A stretch of 64,000 nt of DNA, from positions 62,001 to 126,000 of the forward strand of contig NZ_JASAMB010000010.1 in assembly GCF_029948125.1 (NCBI RefSeq), written 5' to 3'. The stretch is from Catellatospora sp. KI3 (lineage in GTDB: Bacteria > Actinomycetota > Actinomycetes > Mycobacteriales > Micromonosporaceae). A program made the translations under genes and the position numbers. Of this stretch, positions 18,171-26,647 are shown piece by piece. Below the pieces are notes generated by a model, which did no database searches, had not been told where the DNA came from, and was given only the letters and a program-made list of their open reading frames with translations. How positions within the stretch are numbered: the first letter of the stretch is position 1; the number at the start of each line of letters is the position of its first letter.

Positions 18171-18443
18171 ATGACGGTAGTGCCAATGAGTGGCGATGTT
18201 TCAGATGCGGCGGAGCTACGTCGTTTTGCGCGGAGAACGCTACGCGGCCGCCGTCTGCGCCTGGTTGTTGACGACGAGGCTCCGGTCGACGTGCCGGAGG
18301 CAGTCGGCGATGCCCTCGCCTTTGCCTGCGAGGGTCGGTCAATGAACTTTGCGAGAACGCTGACGGAAGCATCTTTATTGCCTCGTATTATGGTGACGGA
18401 TCGGACATGCCGATCGCGGTCGGCCGTCTGTCGCTCGCACTGA
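18171..18443 (+). pseudogene. Truncated antitoxin/excisionase-like gene
   Basis: A frame of 90 codons starts at ATG 18171 with a good GGAGG site eight bases upstream. Its N-terminal 60 residues (RRLRLVVDDEAPVDVPEAVG) resemble the N-terminal domain of actinobacterial antitoxins that normally continue into an MerR/excisionase-type HTH. Here the HTH is absent: after about residue 57 the sequence (SMNFARTLTEASLL...) becomes Arg/Cys/Ser-rich and stops. The +2 frame stays open from about 18335 to beyond 18700, suggesting a frameshift. I read it as a decayed gene. Confidence 0.4.
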
Positions 18444-18658
18444 TTGGTCGACCGACCGCGTCTACTCTGGTAGCCCAAACTGACTCGCTAGCTTTGGGCG
18501 GAGAAGCGTTACCCGGTCACGCGCCTGATGGATCGGTCCAACTGCAGATGTCCTTCGATGTTGCGGCGGGTCAACCCGGATCGTTCGCGTCTGGATCGTC
18601 AATGATGGCTACGAGTGCGAATCCAAGACGCGCGGCCATCGGCAATGTCGTTGGCTCA

Positions 18659-18721
18659 ATGCAATCCACAAGCTCGCATCTCACTGTGGTTGACCTGTTC
18701 TCCGGTAGTGGTGGCCTCGCG
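18659..18721 (+). pseudogene. Possible 5' stump of a C5-cytosine DNA methyltransferase gene
   Basis: From ATG 18659 the frame reads MQSTSSHLTVVDLFSGSGGL. The segment VVDLFSGSGGL matches motif I (AdoMet-binding, DLFxGxGG) at the very N terminus of C5-cytosine methyltransferases. The match ends at about 18721, where the terminator and coding DNA of the minus-strand radical SAM operon begin. No other methyltransferase motif is present. The region 18444-18658 holds no gene I can support. Confidence 0.35.
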
Positions 18722-18751
18722 GTAGCGGACGGTCACCGCCGCCGCGAGGCC
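18713..18751 (-). terminator. Stem-loop terminator of the radical SAM operon
   Basis: GGCCTCGCGG (18713-18722) pairs with CCGCGAGGCC (18742-18751), with four further inner pairs. On the minus strand it begins 4 bp after the radical SAM stop codon. Confidence 0.65.
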
Positions 18752-18755
18752 GCAC

Positions 18756-19424
18756 TCACGACCAGTTCCGCCAGCTGGCTGCCTCGACTGTCATGCCACT
18801 GGCGCGCAACCAGCGCTCTAGCCTTGCCAGGTCTCGATGGCGCGGCACCCCGATCAGCCAAACTCGACCGTCGTCCTCCACCGTCACCTGTAGCGGGGTC
18901 TGCTCCGGCGCCGCGTCCACGAAGGCCGCGAACCGCTCCCGCCCGAGATCTGTCCGCAGCCAGAACGTCTGGTTCGACGAACCACGCCAGATCAGGCGGG
19001 TCGGCTTCGCGGCGTCGTACCGGCCGGTGACCACGACGTCGGCGTGGCGCAGGGCGGCCAGCTGCACCTCGGAAAGATCGTCGCGCTCATAGCCGGTGTA
19101 GACCATGATGTCGGCGACCGGCTGCCGGGCGGGGTCGCGCAGTGCGGCGACCCCGCTCAGGAACTCCCCGAGGCTCTCCGGCTGGGCGAGTGGCTCTCCA
19201 CCGCTGACGGTCAAGCCACAGGCACCGTCTGCCAGCCGTCGGCGCCACACCTCGACCAGGTCGGCTACGGCTACCTCGGTGCCCGAAGTGGGGTCCCAGG
19301 TGTCGCGGGCCATGCAGCCGTGGCAGGACAGCGGACAGCCCTGGACCCAGACACCCAGCCTTCGGCCAGGTCCCAGCACCTCCACCGGGTAGCGGACCCG
19401 ACTGACCCGCAGCACGTGAGTCAT
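18756..19424 (-). CDS. Radical SAM 4Fe-4S enzyme, NrdG/activase-like
   Basis: A 222-residue protein with the cluster motif C30-PLS-C34-HG-C37 in VWVQGCPLSCHGC, and the AdoMet-contact LTVSGGEPL near residue 95. The single-cluster, short architecture resembles NrdG-type activases, but no ribonucleotide reductase or other glycyl-radical partner is nearby. The C-terminal 60 residues (RFAAFVDAAPEQTPLQVTVEDDGRVWLIGVP) are an added beta-rich segment. It is the last gene of a four-gene minus-strand operon, with its start overlapping the stop of the membrane-protein gene by 4 bases. It may modify a partner peptide, protein or nucleotide; substrate unknown. Confidence 0.85.
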   Translation of the reverse strand: MTHVLRVSRVRYPVEVLGPGRRLGVWVQGCPLSCHGCMARDTWDPTSGTEVAVADLVEVWRRRLADGACGLTVSGGEPLAQPESLGEFLSGVAALRDPARQPVADIMVYTGYERDDLSEVQLAALRHADVVVTGRYDAAKPTRLIWRGSSNQTFWLRTDLGRERFAAFVDAAPEQTPLQVTVEDDGRVWLIGVPRHRDLARLERWLRASGMTVEAASWRNWS

Positions 19425-20851
19425 ACCAGCTCCTCCTGGGGATTCTCACGCTGGTTGGCGACCTGGTCCGACAACCGCGCGATGGACTCGGTCGCCGCCG
19501 GATTGCCCAGGGCGCGTGCAAGCCTGCCCAGGTAGGCATGCTCGGCTGCCGCATAGCCGGCCTCGATGGCCTCGCATCGACGGTCCGCGCGCTCCCGCAG
19601 CTCCTCATCACTAGGCGGCTGCCCAGTGGCGATCACAGGGCGGATCCGTGCCAGCCTGCGTTCCAGTCGGTGCCGTTCCCGGTTGGCCCGCCCGAACGCG
19701 TCCTGCAGCGGATGGGTACGAGCCAGGCCGAGTAGCAGCCCCAGCCCGCCGGTGATGAACATCATCGAGATGAAGATCGCGGCGATGGTCGATTCGCCGA
19801 CGCCCATTCGCTCGATGACAGTCGGGTAATGTACCTGGCCGGGAGCAGGAGGCATCGCGATGATGGCGGCCCGAAGGCTACCCAGCCACCAGGCCACGAC
19901 CGCCCACGGAACAATGAGTACAGCGCACAGCGAGATGGCGAACCATTCCCGGCCAGTCGCATGCCGATAGCGGTAGAACCGGCCCGTGAAATGCGGCAGC
20001 AGGATCATGGCACACGCGACCGGCAATGCGATCATCGCGGTCATGACCAGGTCGATGCCGGTTCTTCCATGGAACTGCTGGAATACCCGGAAGGTGATGG
20101 GCAGCTCTACCAGTATGAGACCGAGCAGGGTTAGCGCCCGGAAGGCCTTGCCGATGACCGGAGCCTGCGCACCCTCCCAAGGCACCCTCTCCGGCATGGG
20201 ATCAAGGCCTAGCCGGCCGATCGTGCCTTCAACCGGCTCCGGGTTCAGGTCCCGATCTGCCAGCACCCGCGCTGTGCTCGGGTCCTGACGGGACCGCCCG
20301 AAGAAGCGGAAGACCTCGCGTCGCCAGGCCTGGCGGTTGGCTAGCCGGTCCAGTCGTACGATGGCACGCCGCGACATCGTCGCGGACTCGTCGCGCAGCT
20401 GCGTGACGAGTTCCAGCCGGCTCCGCAACACCGCCTCGTCTGAAGTCCGGACGTGGAAGTGGTCCCGCTCGAACTGCGCCAGATCGGCCAGCGCCAGCCG
20501 GGCGGCCGCCACGTCCTGTGCGGCGAACCGCCGCAGTGTCTTGAGGTGCGGCGGCAGTGAGGTGGCGGTGCCGAAGGACCACTCGTCGAACATGCTTGAC
20601 CGCGCGTCAGCAAGCGCCGCGGCCTCGGCCCGGCCGACGAGGGCGTTGCGCCAGCGCAGCTGAGCGGCCTCGGTCGGCAGCACCGCCGCTCGGCGGCGGG
20701 CCAGTTCGCGCGCGGCCGCACGCTGACGCCAGGCCCAGACCCAGCTCGACGGTTCGAACAGGGACCAGGTCGCCGGGCGCTGCTGGTCTGCGTCTGTCCG
20801 GCCGCGCCGCCACCAGCGTCGCGGTCGCGGCGCCATCTGGACGTCGGTCAT
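19421..20851 (-). CDS. Four-helix membrane protein of the island
   Basis: A 476-residue protein. The first 230 residues are charged, Arg/Ala-rich and mostly helical, hence cytosolic. Four membrane helices follow at about 236-256, 266-287, 303-325 and 353-377. The C-terminal 100 residues are again charged and helical (RANRERHRLERRLARI), with coiled-coil character. I recognise no family. It overlaps both neighbours by 4 bases and probably anchors the lipoprotein and radical SAM protein to a membrane complex (inference). Confidence 0.8.
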   Translation of the reverse strand: MTDVQMAPRPRRWWRRGRTDADQQRPATWSLFEPSSWVWAWRQRAAARELARRRAAVLPTEAAQLRWRNALVGRAEAAALADARSSMFDEWSFGTATSLPPHLKTLRRFAAQDVAAARLALADLAQFERDHFHVRTSDEAVLRSRLELVTQLRDESATMSRRAIVRLDRLANRQAWRREVFRFFGRSRQDPSTARVLADRDLNPEPVEGTIGRLGLDPMPERVPWEGAQAPVIGKAFRALTLLGLILVELPITFRVFQQFHGRTGIDLVMTAMIALPVACAMILLPHFTGRFYRYRHATGREWFAISLCAVLIVPWAVVAWWLGSLRAAIIAMPPAPGQVHYPTVIERMGVGESTIAAIFISMMFITGGLGLLLGLARTHPLQDAFGRANRERHRLERRLARIRPVIATGQPPSDEELRERADRRCEAIEAGYAAAEHAYLGRLARALGNPAATESIARLSDQVANQRENPQEELV

Positions 20852-21612
20852 GCCGCACCCCCGGCCGCGCCGAAGTCGTGCAGTCGCGAGGCCTTCCCCC
20901 GGTTGACCACGACCTCCTGCCAGAACGCCTCCAGCGCCTGCATCCGTGTGGAATCGTTGCTGAACAGTTTGCCGAACCCTGCCCGCGTTACATCGCTGCC
21001 GTTCAGGTCGGGAATCCGCGAACTGATCGAGGCGATGATCCGCCCCCGCCCGGCGGGCGTGACCAGATCCGGTCCGAGGATCGGCGCCGGCGGCGTGGTG
21101 TCGATGAAATCACTGATGATCAGGAGTCGATACTCCCCGTCCTCAGTCGGACGCTGCCGCATGAGCAGCCGCATCCCACCGAGCACGTCGGTGGAACGCT
21201 CACCCTGGGTTTTGACGATGCACTGGTAGAGGCCCTCCACGGAATCGAGGGCCTGCTTGCGTAGCTGCGGGCGCACCTGGTCCGTGTCCAGCTGGGCACC
21301 GTTGTCGTCGGGATCGAGGTCGAGAGTGGGCGCTCCGCACTTGATGCTCTCGGGCGCGGTCGAAATGGGCGCGAAGGTGACGTACCGGCACCCCGCCTGA
21401 TCGAGGAACTTCTCGACGGTGTTGTGAGCCTCCTTCATCGCATCAAACCCCCTGCTGCTCGCGTTCGCCGACCCGGAGCCGTCCACCGCGATCCCGCACG
21501 CGCCGTTGAGTCTGCCTATGTCCGCCAGGTCGTCGAGCCAGGCGCAGCCGCCGAGGAGCGCCGCCACCGCTGTGAGCAGCGCCGTGGCGCGGATACCAAA
21601 CTTCATGATCAT
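20848..21612 (-). CDS. VWA-like lipoprotein
   Basis: A 254-residue protein with a signal peptide and lipobox LLGGC (C23). Residues 39-48 (CGIAVDGSGS) look like a MIDAS metal site (D44, S46, S48) of a von Willebrand A fold. A second VWA-like strand, YRLLIISDFIDTTPP, lies near 165. VWA domains bind metal-dependent protein partners. Three cysteines in the mature part could form a disulfide. It sits outside the membrane and is coupled by ATGA overlaps to both neighbours. The VWA call rests on the DxSxS motif and strand pattern. Confidence 0.75.
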   Translation of the reverse strand: MIMKFGIRATALLTAVAALLGGCAWLDDLADIGRLNGACGIAVDGSGSANASSRGFDAMKEAHNTVEKFLDQAGCRYVTFAPISTAPESIKCGAPTLDLDPDDNGAQLDTDQVRPQLRKQALDSVEGLYQCIVKTQGERSTDVLGGMRLLMRQRPTEDGEYRLLIISDFIDTTPPAPILGPDLVTPAGRGRIIASISSRIPDLNGSDVTRAGFGKLFSNDSTRMQALEAFWQEVVVNRGKASRLHDFGAAGGAA

Positions 21613-22373
21613 CTCCGTTCGTCATCCGAGGACAGCGGAGTGCCGCCCTCCGGTTCGTCGGGCGTGGGCCGGTGGTCCAGTGGTTCGCCGATGATGTCTA
21701 GGGCTTGCAGGAAGATCCGGGCGGCCTTCGACGACGCCTCGTCGTCGTCCAGGCCGAACCGCAGCAGGAAGTACGTGCCGGGCTTGGTCCAGACCGGCTC
21801 TAATACCGCTCGCGGCGGGCGCAGGCCCTGGCAACGCCAGCGGTCGGCCACTCGGCTCAGGTGGTTGCGCATCAGCGCCTGCCAGTACCAGTCGACGTAC
21901 AGGTCGGCATGCTTCACTGCTGCCTCCGCCCGCTCGCGGCAGCCCTGCACCCTGGAGCGCCAGTCGGTGAGGGCGGCGTTGAACCGGCCGCGGGCCGCGG
22001 CGCTGGCGCCATCCGGCCGGGCGTGCTCATACACCAGCGTCTGCGCATGGGCGTATAAGCGCAGGACCAGCGGGCGGCTCTGCTCGGTCAGCCAGGACAG
22101 CATCTGGCTGGACGTCGCGTAGGCGACGCTGTGCCGCTCGCCTACGAATGGCGTCCAGGCGGTGCCGACCACCTCGTTCGAGGGGCCGGCCGGGATTTCC
22201 CGGAGGCCCAGCCCGAACCTGCGCTGGGCCAGGCTCAGCCGCCGATGGTCGGAAACAGGGCAGTGCAGGCCCAGGGCACCGTCCCGCGCGCCGTTGACGC
22301 GGGCGAACATTCGTTCCCGCGACCATAGCTCAGCAATTCTGAATTCACTGCGAATGGGCTCGCTCTTAGGCAT
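21609..22373 (-). CDS. Uncharacterised protein, first gene of the left island operon
   Basis: A 254-residue soluble protein with no signal peptide or membrane helix. It is rich in Trp, Arg and His (LSWLTEQSRPLVLRLYAHAQT; VDWYWQALMRNHLSRVADRW). The middle is helical, and the last 30 residues are acidic and disordered. I recognise no domain. Its ATG at 22373 faces the shared 309-bp promoter region, so it is the promoter-proximal gene. It overlaps the VWA lipoprotein gene by 4 bases. Confidence 0.7.
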   Translation of the reverse strand: MPKSEPIRSEFRIAELWSRERMFARVNGARDGALGLHCPVSDHRRLSLAQRRFGLGLREIPAGPSNEVVGTAWTPFVGERHSVAYATSSQMLSWLTEQSRPLVLRLYAHAQTLVYEHARPDGASAAARGRFNAALTDWRSRVQGCRERAEAAVKHADLYVDWYWQALMRNHLSRVADRWRCQGLRPPRAVLEPVWTKPGTYFLLRFGLDDDEASSKAARIFLQALDIIGEPLDHRPTPDEPEGGTPLSSDDERR

Positions 22374-22682
22374 TGAATTCCGCTTCCGTCGGGGTTCGGA
22401 CGCATGCTCTAATAACGCCGTTCGACACTGTCCGAAATCTACATACGTGGTGATTTTCCAAGGTCTGCAGGCAATTTTTGGAATCGCCCTCCAGGCGCCA
22501 GGTCTGGCGCTCTTGCTGTTTTACGGTATTGTGGCACGCACCCGCAAAAGCGCAATGGTTATATTTTCCAAGCTTCAGTGCGATTTATTGGAAACGCAAT
22601 TCCAAGAAGGTGTCGATAACTATGGAAACGGCATTCCAGCGCATGTCTCCGGCAGCTGTGCAGGTCGGTACGGGGTGCTTGC
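22374..22682. promoter_or_regulatory. Divergent promoter region of the island with iterated TGGAA/TTCCA operators
   Basis: This 309-bp AT-richer region separates the two divergent operons. It holds two copies of the palindrome TGGAAACGnnATTCCA (22589-22604 and 22623-22638), 34 bp apart. It also holds an imperfect repeat in which TTTTCCAAG and TTGGAA flank a ~13-base spacer, at 22454-22483 and 22564-22593, exactly 110 bp apart. These are likely operators for one dimeric regulator. TTCGGAC...GTCCGAA (about 22396-22437) is a further inverted repeat. The TetR-like gene at 35.0-35.8 kb is a candidate regulator (inference). Confidence 0.65.
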
Positions 22683-25232
22683 ATGAGCACCCCTGACGGT
22701 CCGCGTGACGACGACGACCGGCCCGACGGCCCAGCTGTCGCGCCATACGAACCGACCGAGCTGGTCGTCGGCCGACGCCTCCGGCACGATCAGCCACCTG
22801 CCTATGAGCCGACCGAGCTCACCCCAGGTAGGCGCCCCCGGCACAACCCGGCAATCGCCTATGCGCCGACTGATCTCATCCCGAGCCGCCAGCCGCAGCC
22901 CGCAGGCTTCGATGAGACCGATGACGCCTGGACTGTTAGCCGGTTGCCCCACGCCCTGGCTCTCCGCTTTCCCGACGCTCGGCTGCTGCGGAGTCAGCCC
23001 AACCAGGCACAGGTCTTCCTTGTGCACGACGAGCGGACTGCCGCGCGTGTGCTCAAGGTCTACCGGCCTGATCACCAGCCGGATTCGGCGGTCGCGGCCG
23101 CGCTGCCCCGGCTTCACCACCCGCATGTCGTCCAGGTCTACGAGACCGGGTTCGCCGACAAGCGCTACTACGAGCTGCTGGCGTATGTGCCCCCGTTGCG
23201 GGAACCCGGCACCGACCCCGATTCGCTCACACCCGCCGTCACCCTTGCTGACCTGCTCCGTCCCCGGAAGGATGGAAGGCTGGCCGCTGACGAGGTCCGG
23301 CACCTGGTGGGCCAGATCGCACCGGCGCTGGCGGCGGCGCACGAGCTATCGATCGTCCACCGCGATGTGCGCCCGGCGAACCTCCTCGTCCGCGTGCCGC
23401 ACCCGCTGGATCTGGCGATCACCGACTTCGGCATCAGCACAGCCGTGCCCGATGGTGAGATGTTCAGCCCGGACCAGGCCGGCTCGATGCTCTACTGCCC
23501 GCCCGAGTTCCTCAGCGCCCGCATCGTCACCGCCGCCAACGACTGGTGGGCGCTCGGCATGACCGTGCTGGAGACCTGCCTCGGCGGACATCCCCTCGCC
23601 CGGTATGACGAACGGGTGGCCCGCAAGCACATCACACGGCTGCCGATCCCAGTCGCGGTCGAGGATCCGGACATCGCATTGCTCTGCAAGGGCCTGCTCA
23701 CCTTCGACTACGAGAACCGCTGGGGGATCGATCAGGTGCAGGCGTGGTTGCGGGGTGAGAGCCCGCCGGTACACGCAGCCGACTCCCCGAGCGCCCCGGT
23801 CGTATGGCCGAACCCGCGCATCAAACCGCTTCCGTTCCTGGGAACAGACCACTACGACCGAGGGCGACTCGCCGCGCACATGGTGAATCACTGGTCCTCG
23901 TCCGCTACCCGACTGTTCGAGTCGCCGGCTCAGGCCTGGCCGCAGTTCACCGAATGGCTGCGCCAGTTCGACGAGGAGGAGCCCGACCAGGCCGCCGCCA
24001 GGCGCAAGGAGCTGCGTCGCATCAAGCGCAGCAAGGAGGCCAGCACGGTGCGGCTGCTCTCGGTGATCGCCCTGCTGGACCCGCTGTGCGAGTCCCACTA
24101 CCGCCTGCCTGGGCGTCCGATCACCGCCACGGCACTGCCGGAGATAGCACAGCTCGCCTTCCGGGCGGGGCGTCTCGAAGGCAGGCAGGGCTGGCTGGAG
24201 CGTGAGGTGGTGGCCGAGCTCTACAGGTATCGGCTGCTGCCGCTCCTGTCGACCAGGCGCGGCGGCCAGGATCTGACCGCCATCGACGACCGGTGGCGCA
24301 GCCTCGCGCAGGACTGGATGCGCGTGATCGTCAATCTCGAACCGCAGCACAGGGGCGCGGCTTCCGACCTGCGCGGCGAGGACTCGGGCCTGGTGCGGTC
24401 CATGCTGCTGTGGCTGACCGTAGACCGGCTCGGGGCACAGAGCTGGCTACGCAAGGACCTCCAGGCCAGGCGGGACAGCGTCTATCCACCGGAGGATCGG
24501 GCCAGGACGGTACGCCTGCCCTGGTTCGAGCAGCTCGCCGACTCGCCGGATCCGCTGGAGCAGCTGGCAGCCAGCCTGCTCATCACCTGCGCCAAGAACG
24601 CCGCGAGCGATGAGTGGCGCGAACAGGTCGCTCGGGCCGACGCGGCCGAGGCAGCGGCCAAGGTCGCGTCGGTGTACGGCCTCATGCGCGAGTACAGCCG
24701 GCTCGAATCGGCCGGCTGGGCGGTCGTCGGCGTGACGTTCTCGGCCGTGTTCTGGGTCGCCGCCCTCGTCGGCGCAGGGCTGATCGGCTGGGCCGACCAG
24801 AGGGCGACCATCCTCGGCTGGGGAATGCTCGCGATCGTCCTGCTGGTCGTGGGCGCGACCGAGACGGCCATGGCCGGCATCATCGGCGGCCCGTACTGCG
24901 AGACCTACTCGCTCCTGCGGCGGATGGTCGCGTCCGGAGCCGCCGCGGCTCGGCCGGTACAGCGGCGTGGCGGAGTCATCGTGCTCGCGCTGCTCGCCGC
25001 GTACGCCGTGCTGGTGGTCAGCGCCGCGTGGCTGCCGGTGATGCTGCCCGCCGTTGCCCTCATCGCTCACCTGACCTGGACCTGGCGGCGCTTCCGGAGG
25101 TGGCAGTCGGAGCGGCAGCGGCACCTGATGGCGGAGGAGGGCAGCTGGTCGGAGACCACGGGATGGCCCGACACCGCCGACGAGCGACTCGGCACGGAAC
25201 CGACGACACAACCGGAAGGAATGGACGAATGA
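22683..25232 (+). CDS. Membrane-anchored Hanks-type Ser/Thr protein kinase
   Basis: An 849-residue protein. Residues 21-73 contain three near-repeats built on YEPTEL or YAPTDL followed by GRR/SRQ, each offering a Thr in an acidic setting. The kinase domain spans about 84-360, with K125 in RVLKVY, the catalytic loop HRDVRPANLL (D228) and DFG at 248-250. A long helical region follows, then two pairs of membrane helices (about 682-742 and 763-799) and an acidic tail. The stop overlaps the next start (ATGA). The N-terminal Thr repeats are likely autophosphorylation sites read by the FHA protein encoded 3.4 kb downstream (inference). Confidence 0.88.
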   Translation: MSTPDGPRDDDDRPDGPAVAPYEPTELVVGRRLRHDQPPAYEPTELTPGRRPRHNPAIAYAPTDLIPSRQPQPAGFDETDDAWTVSRLPHALALRFPDARLLRSQPNQAQVFLVHDERTAARVLKVYRPDHQPDSAVAAALPRLHHPHVVQVYETGFADKRYYELLAYVPPLREPGTDPDSLTPAVTLADLLRPRKDGRLAADEVRHLVGQIAPALAAAHELSIVHRDVRPANLLVRVPHPLDLAITDFGISTAVPDGEMFSPDQAGSMLYCPPEFLSARIVTAANDWWALGMTVLETCLGGHPLARYDERVARKHITRLPIPVAVEDPDIALLCKGLLTFDYENRWGIDQVQAWLRGESPPVHAADSPSAPVVWPNPRIKPLPFLGTDHYDRGRLAAHMVNHWSSSATRLFESPAQAWPQFTEWLRQFDEEEPDQAAARRKELRRIKRSKEASTVRLLSVIALLDPLCESHYRLPGRPITATALPEIAQLAFRAGRLEGRQGWLEREVVAELYRYRLLPLLSTRRGGQDLTAIDDRWRSLAQDWMRVIVNLEPQHRGAASDLRGEDSGLVRSMLLWLTVDRLGAQSWLRKDLQARRDSVYPPEDRARTVRLPWFEQLADSPDPLEQLAASLLITCAKNAASDEWREQVARADAAEAAAKVASVYGLMREYSRLESAGWAVVGVTFSAVFWVAALVGAGLIGWADQRATILGWGMLAIVLLVVGATETAMAGIIGGPYCETYSLLRRMVASGAAAARPVQRRGGVIVLALLAAYAVLVVSAAWLPVMLPAVALIAHLTWTWRRFRRWQSERQRHLMAEEGSWSETTGWPDTADERLGTEPTTQPEGMDE

Positions 25233-26647
25233 GCACTGGAGTAGTAGCGGTCGCGGCGGCACCACACGTGTCGGTGGCGCCTGTGGCCGCTCTCACGGGC
25301 AAGACACTGGTAGCCGCCGCCACGGGGGCGGCCGCCGTGGTCGCGGCAGGAGCGGCCGCCTTCCTGCTCGCCCGCGCCGCGGTGGCGGGGGCGCAGGCCG
25401 GCGCCGAGGCGCTGATCCGGCTCGACGAGGCGATGAAACGCAAGGAGGAAGACCGGATCGCCGTGATGGAGATCGCCCGGGACTGGCAGGCTGCCGTGGC
25501 CGCCAGCGCCTGGCGCAACTCGCGGCTGCGCACCCTGGCCGGACAGGCAGCGCGGGCCGGCGTCGACGTGCCGCTGCCTCCGCCGCTGGACCTGGCCGGC
25601 AAGAACCTGTGCCAGGTGCGGGACTGGTGCCACGCTGCCGACGAGGCCGTCGCCGCGTCCCGTCAGATCGTGCTGGCAGCGGAGCGGGCCGCGCTGTCTC
25701 GCCGGCGTGAGGCCGCCCCGCTCAGCGGAGTGGAGCTTGAACGACTCGCCCAGCTCGACGAGCGGTACAGCGGCACGCTGCTGATCGACCAGCCCGAGGT
25801 CATCCCCGCGACCGGCGCCGTCCCCGCTCGCGCCAGCAACGCCGTGTCCAAGCTGGTCGACGACCTCCTGCGCAAGCTGGCGCCCGGCATGGCCGCCGAC
25901 ACCTATACGGCGATCACCGCGCAGGCGGCACGAGCGCTCGACGCGCCGCAGTTGGGCGTGGCCAAACTGGAGGTCGACCAGCTGAGGATCATGGTCGACG
26001 AGGCGAACGAGGCCACGCTGCTGCACGCCGAGGAGCGGCAGTTCGCCCTGCGGTACCTGGACCTGCTGATGGCCGAGCCGATCGTGCGCGCCTTCCGTCC
26101 AGCTGACGCCCAGACTGTAGCCGACCTGGAGCGGGTGGCCAGGGGTGACGAGCGCCTGGACCAAGGGCTGCGCAGCCGCGCCGAGGTGCTGATCGACCGC
26201 GCCGGCCGGCAGGCGCAGCGGGCGTTCATGTTCGAACGGGTCCAGGAGTTCCTCCTGGAGAACAGCTACGACATCAAGGGCGAGATTCGTGACCTGGATG
26301 GCGAGCTCGACTCCCTGCGGTTGGGCCACGGCGACCTCGGCACCGACGAGATCACGTTGCGTATCGGGCAGAACAAGATCGACTGGCAGTTGCTCCGGGC
26401 GCACGGCGAGCAGGGCACCCAGGGCGAGCTACTGGATCACCTGCACTGCGAGTTCCTCCAGAACCAGGCCGCCGCGCTCAGCCAGGCCCTCACCAACATC
26501 GGCCTTGCCGGAGAGAAGACCAGCACCGGTGGTCCCGAAAGCATCATCCCGATCGTCGGCGAGCAGCCCGCATCGCGTCAGAACACAAGCGCCAGCGCGA
26601 CCCTACAGGCCATGCAGGCACAGCCGCACCGGGAGGCCGGCCGATGA
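25229..26647 (+). CDS. Uncharacterised helical protein with one N-terminal membrane segment
   Basis: A 472-residue protein starting at ATG 25229 inside the kinase stop (ATGA). Residues 18-55 are a long Ala/Val-rich hydrophobic helix, so the protein is probably membrane-tethered. The rest is almost all helix, with heptad-like stretches (EALIRLDEAMKRKEEDRIAV; ELERLAQLDERYSGT). It has no enzyme motif I can identify. The C-terminal 40 residues are low-complexity. Position between kinase and AAA+ ATPase suggests a scaffold or kinase substrate. Confidence 0.75.
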   Translation: MSTGVVAVAAAPHVSVAPVAALTGKTLVAAATGAAAVVAAGAAAFLLARAAVAGAQAGAEALIRLDEAMKRKEEDRIAVMEIARDWQAAVAASAWRNSRLRTLAGQAARAGVDVPLPPPLDLAGKNLCQVRDWCHAADEAVAASRQIVLAAERAALSRRREAAPLSGVELERLAQLDERYSGTLLIDQPEVIPATGAVPARASNAVSKLVDDLLRKLAPGMAADTYTAITAQAARALDAPQLGVAKLEVDQLRIMVDEANEATLLHAEERQFALRYLDLLMAEPIVRAFRPADAQTVADLERVARGDERLDQGLRSRAEVLIDRAGRQAQRAFMFERVQEFLLENSYDIKGEIRDLDGELDSLRLGHGDLGTDEITLRIGQNKIDWQLLRAHGEQGTQGELLDHLHCEFLQNQAAALSQALTNIGLAGEKTSTGGPESIIPIVGEQPASRQNTSASATLQAMQAQPHREAGR

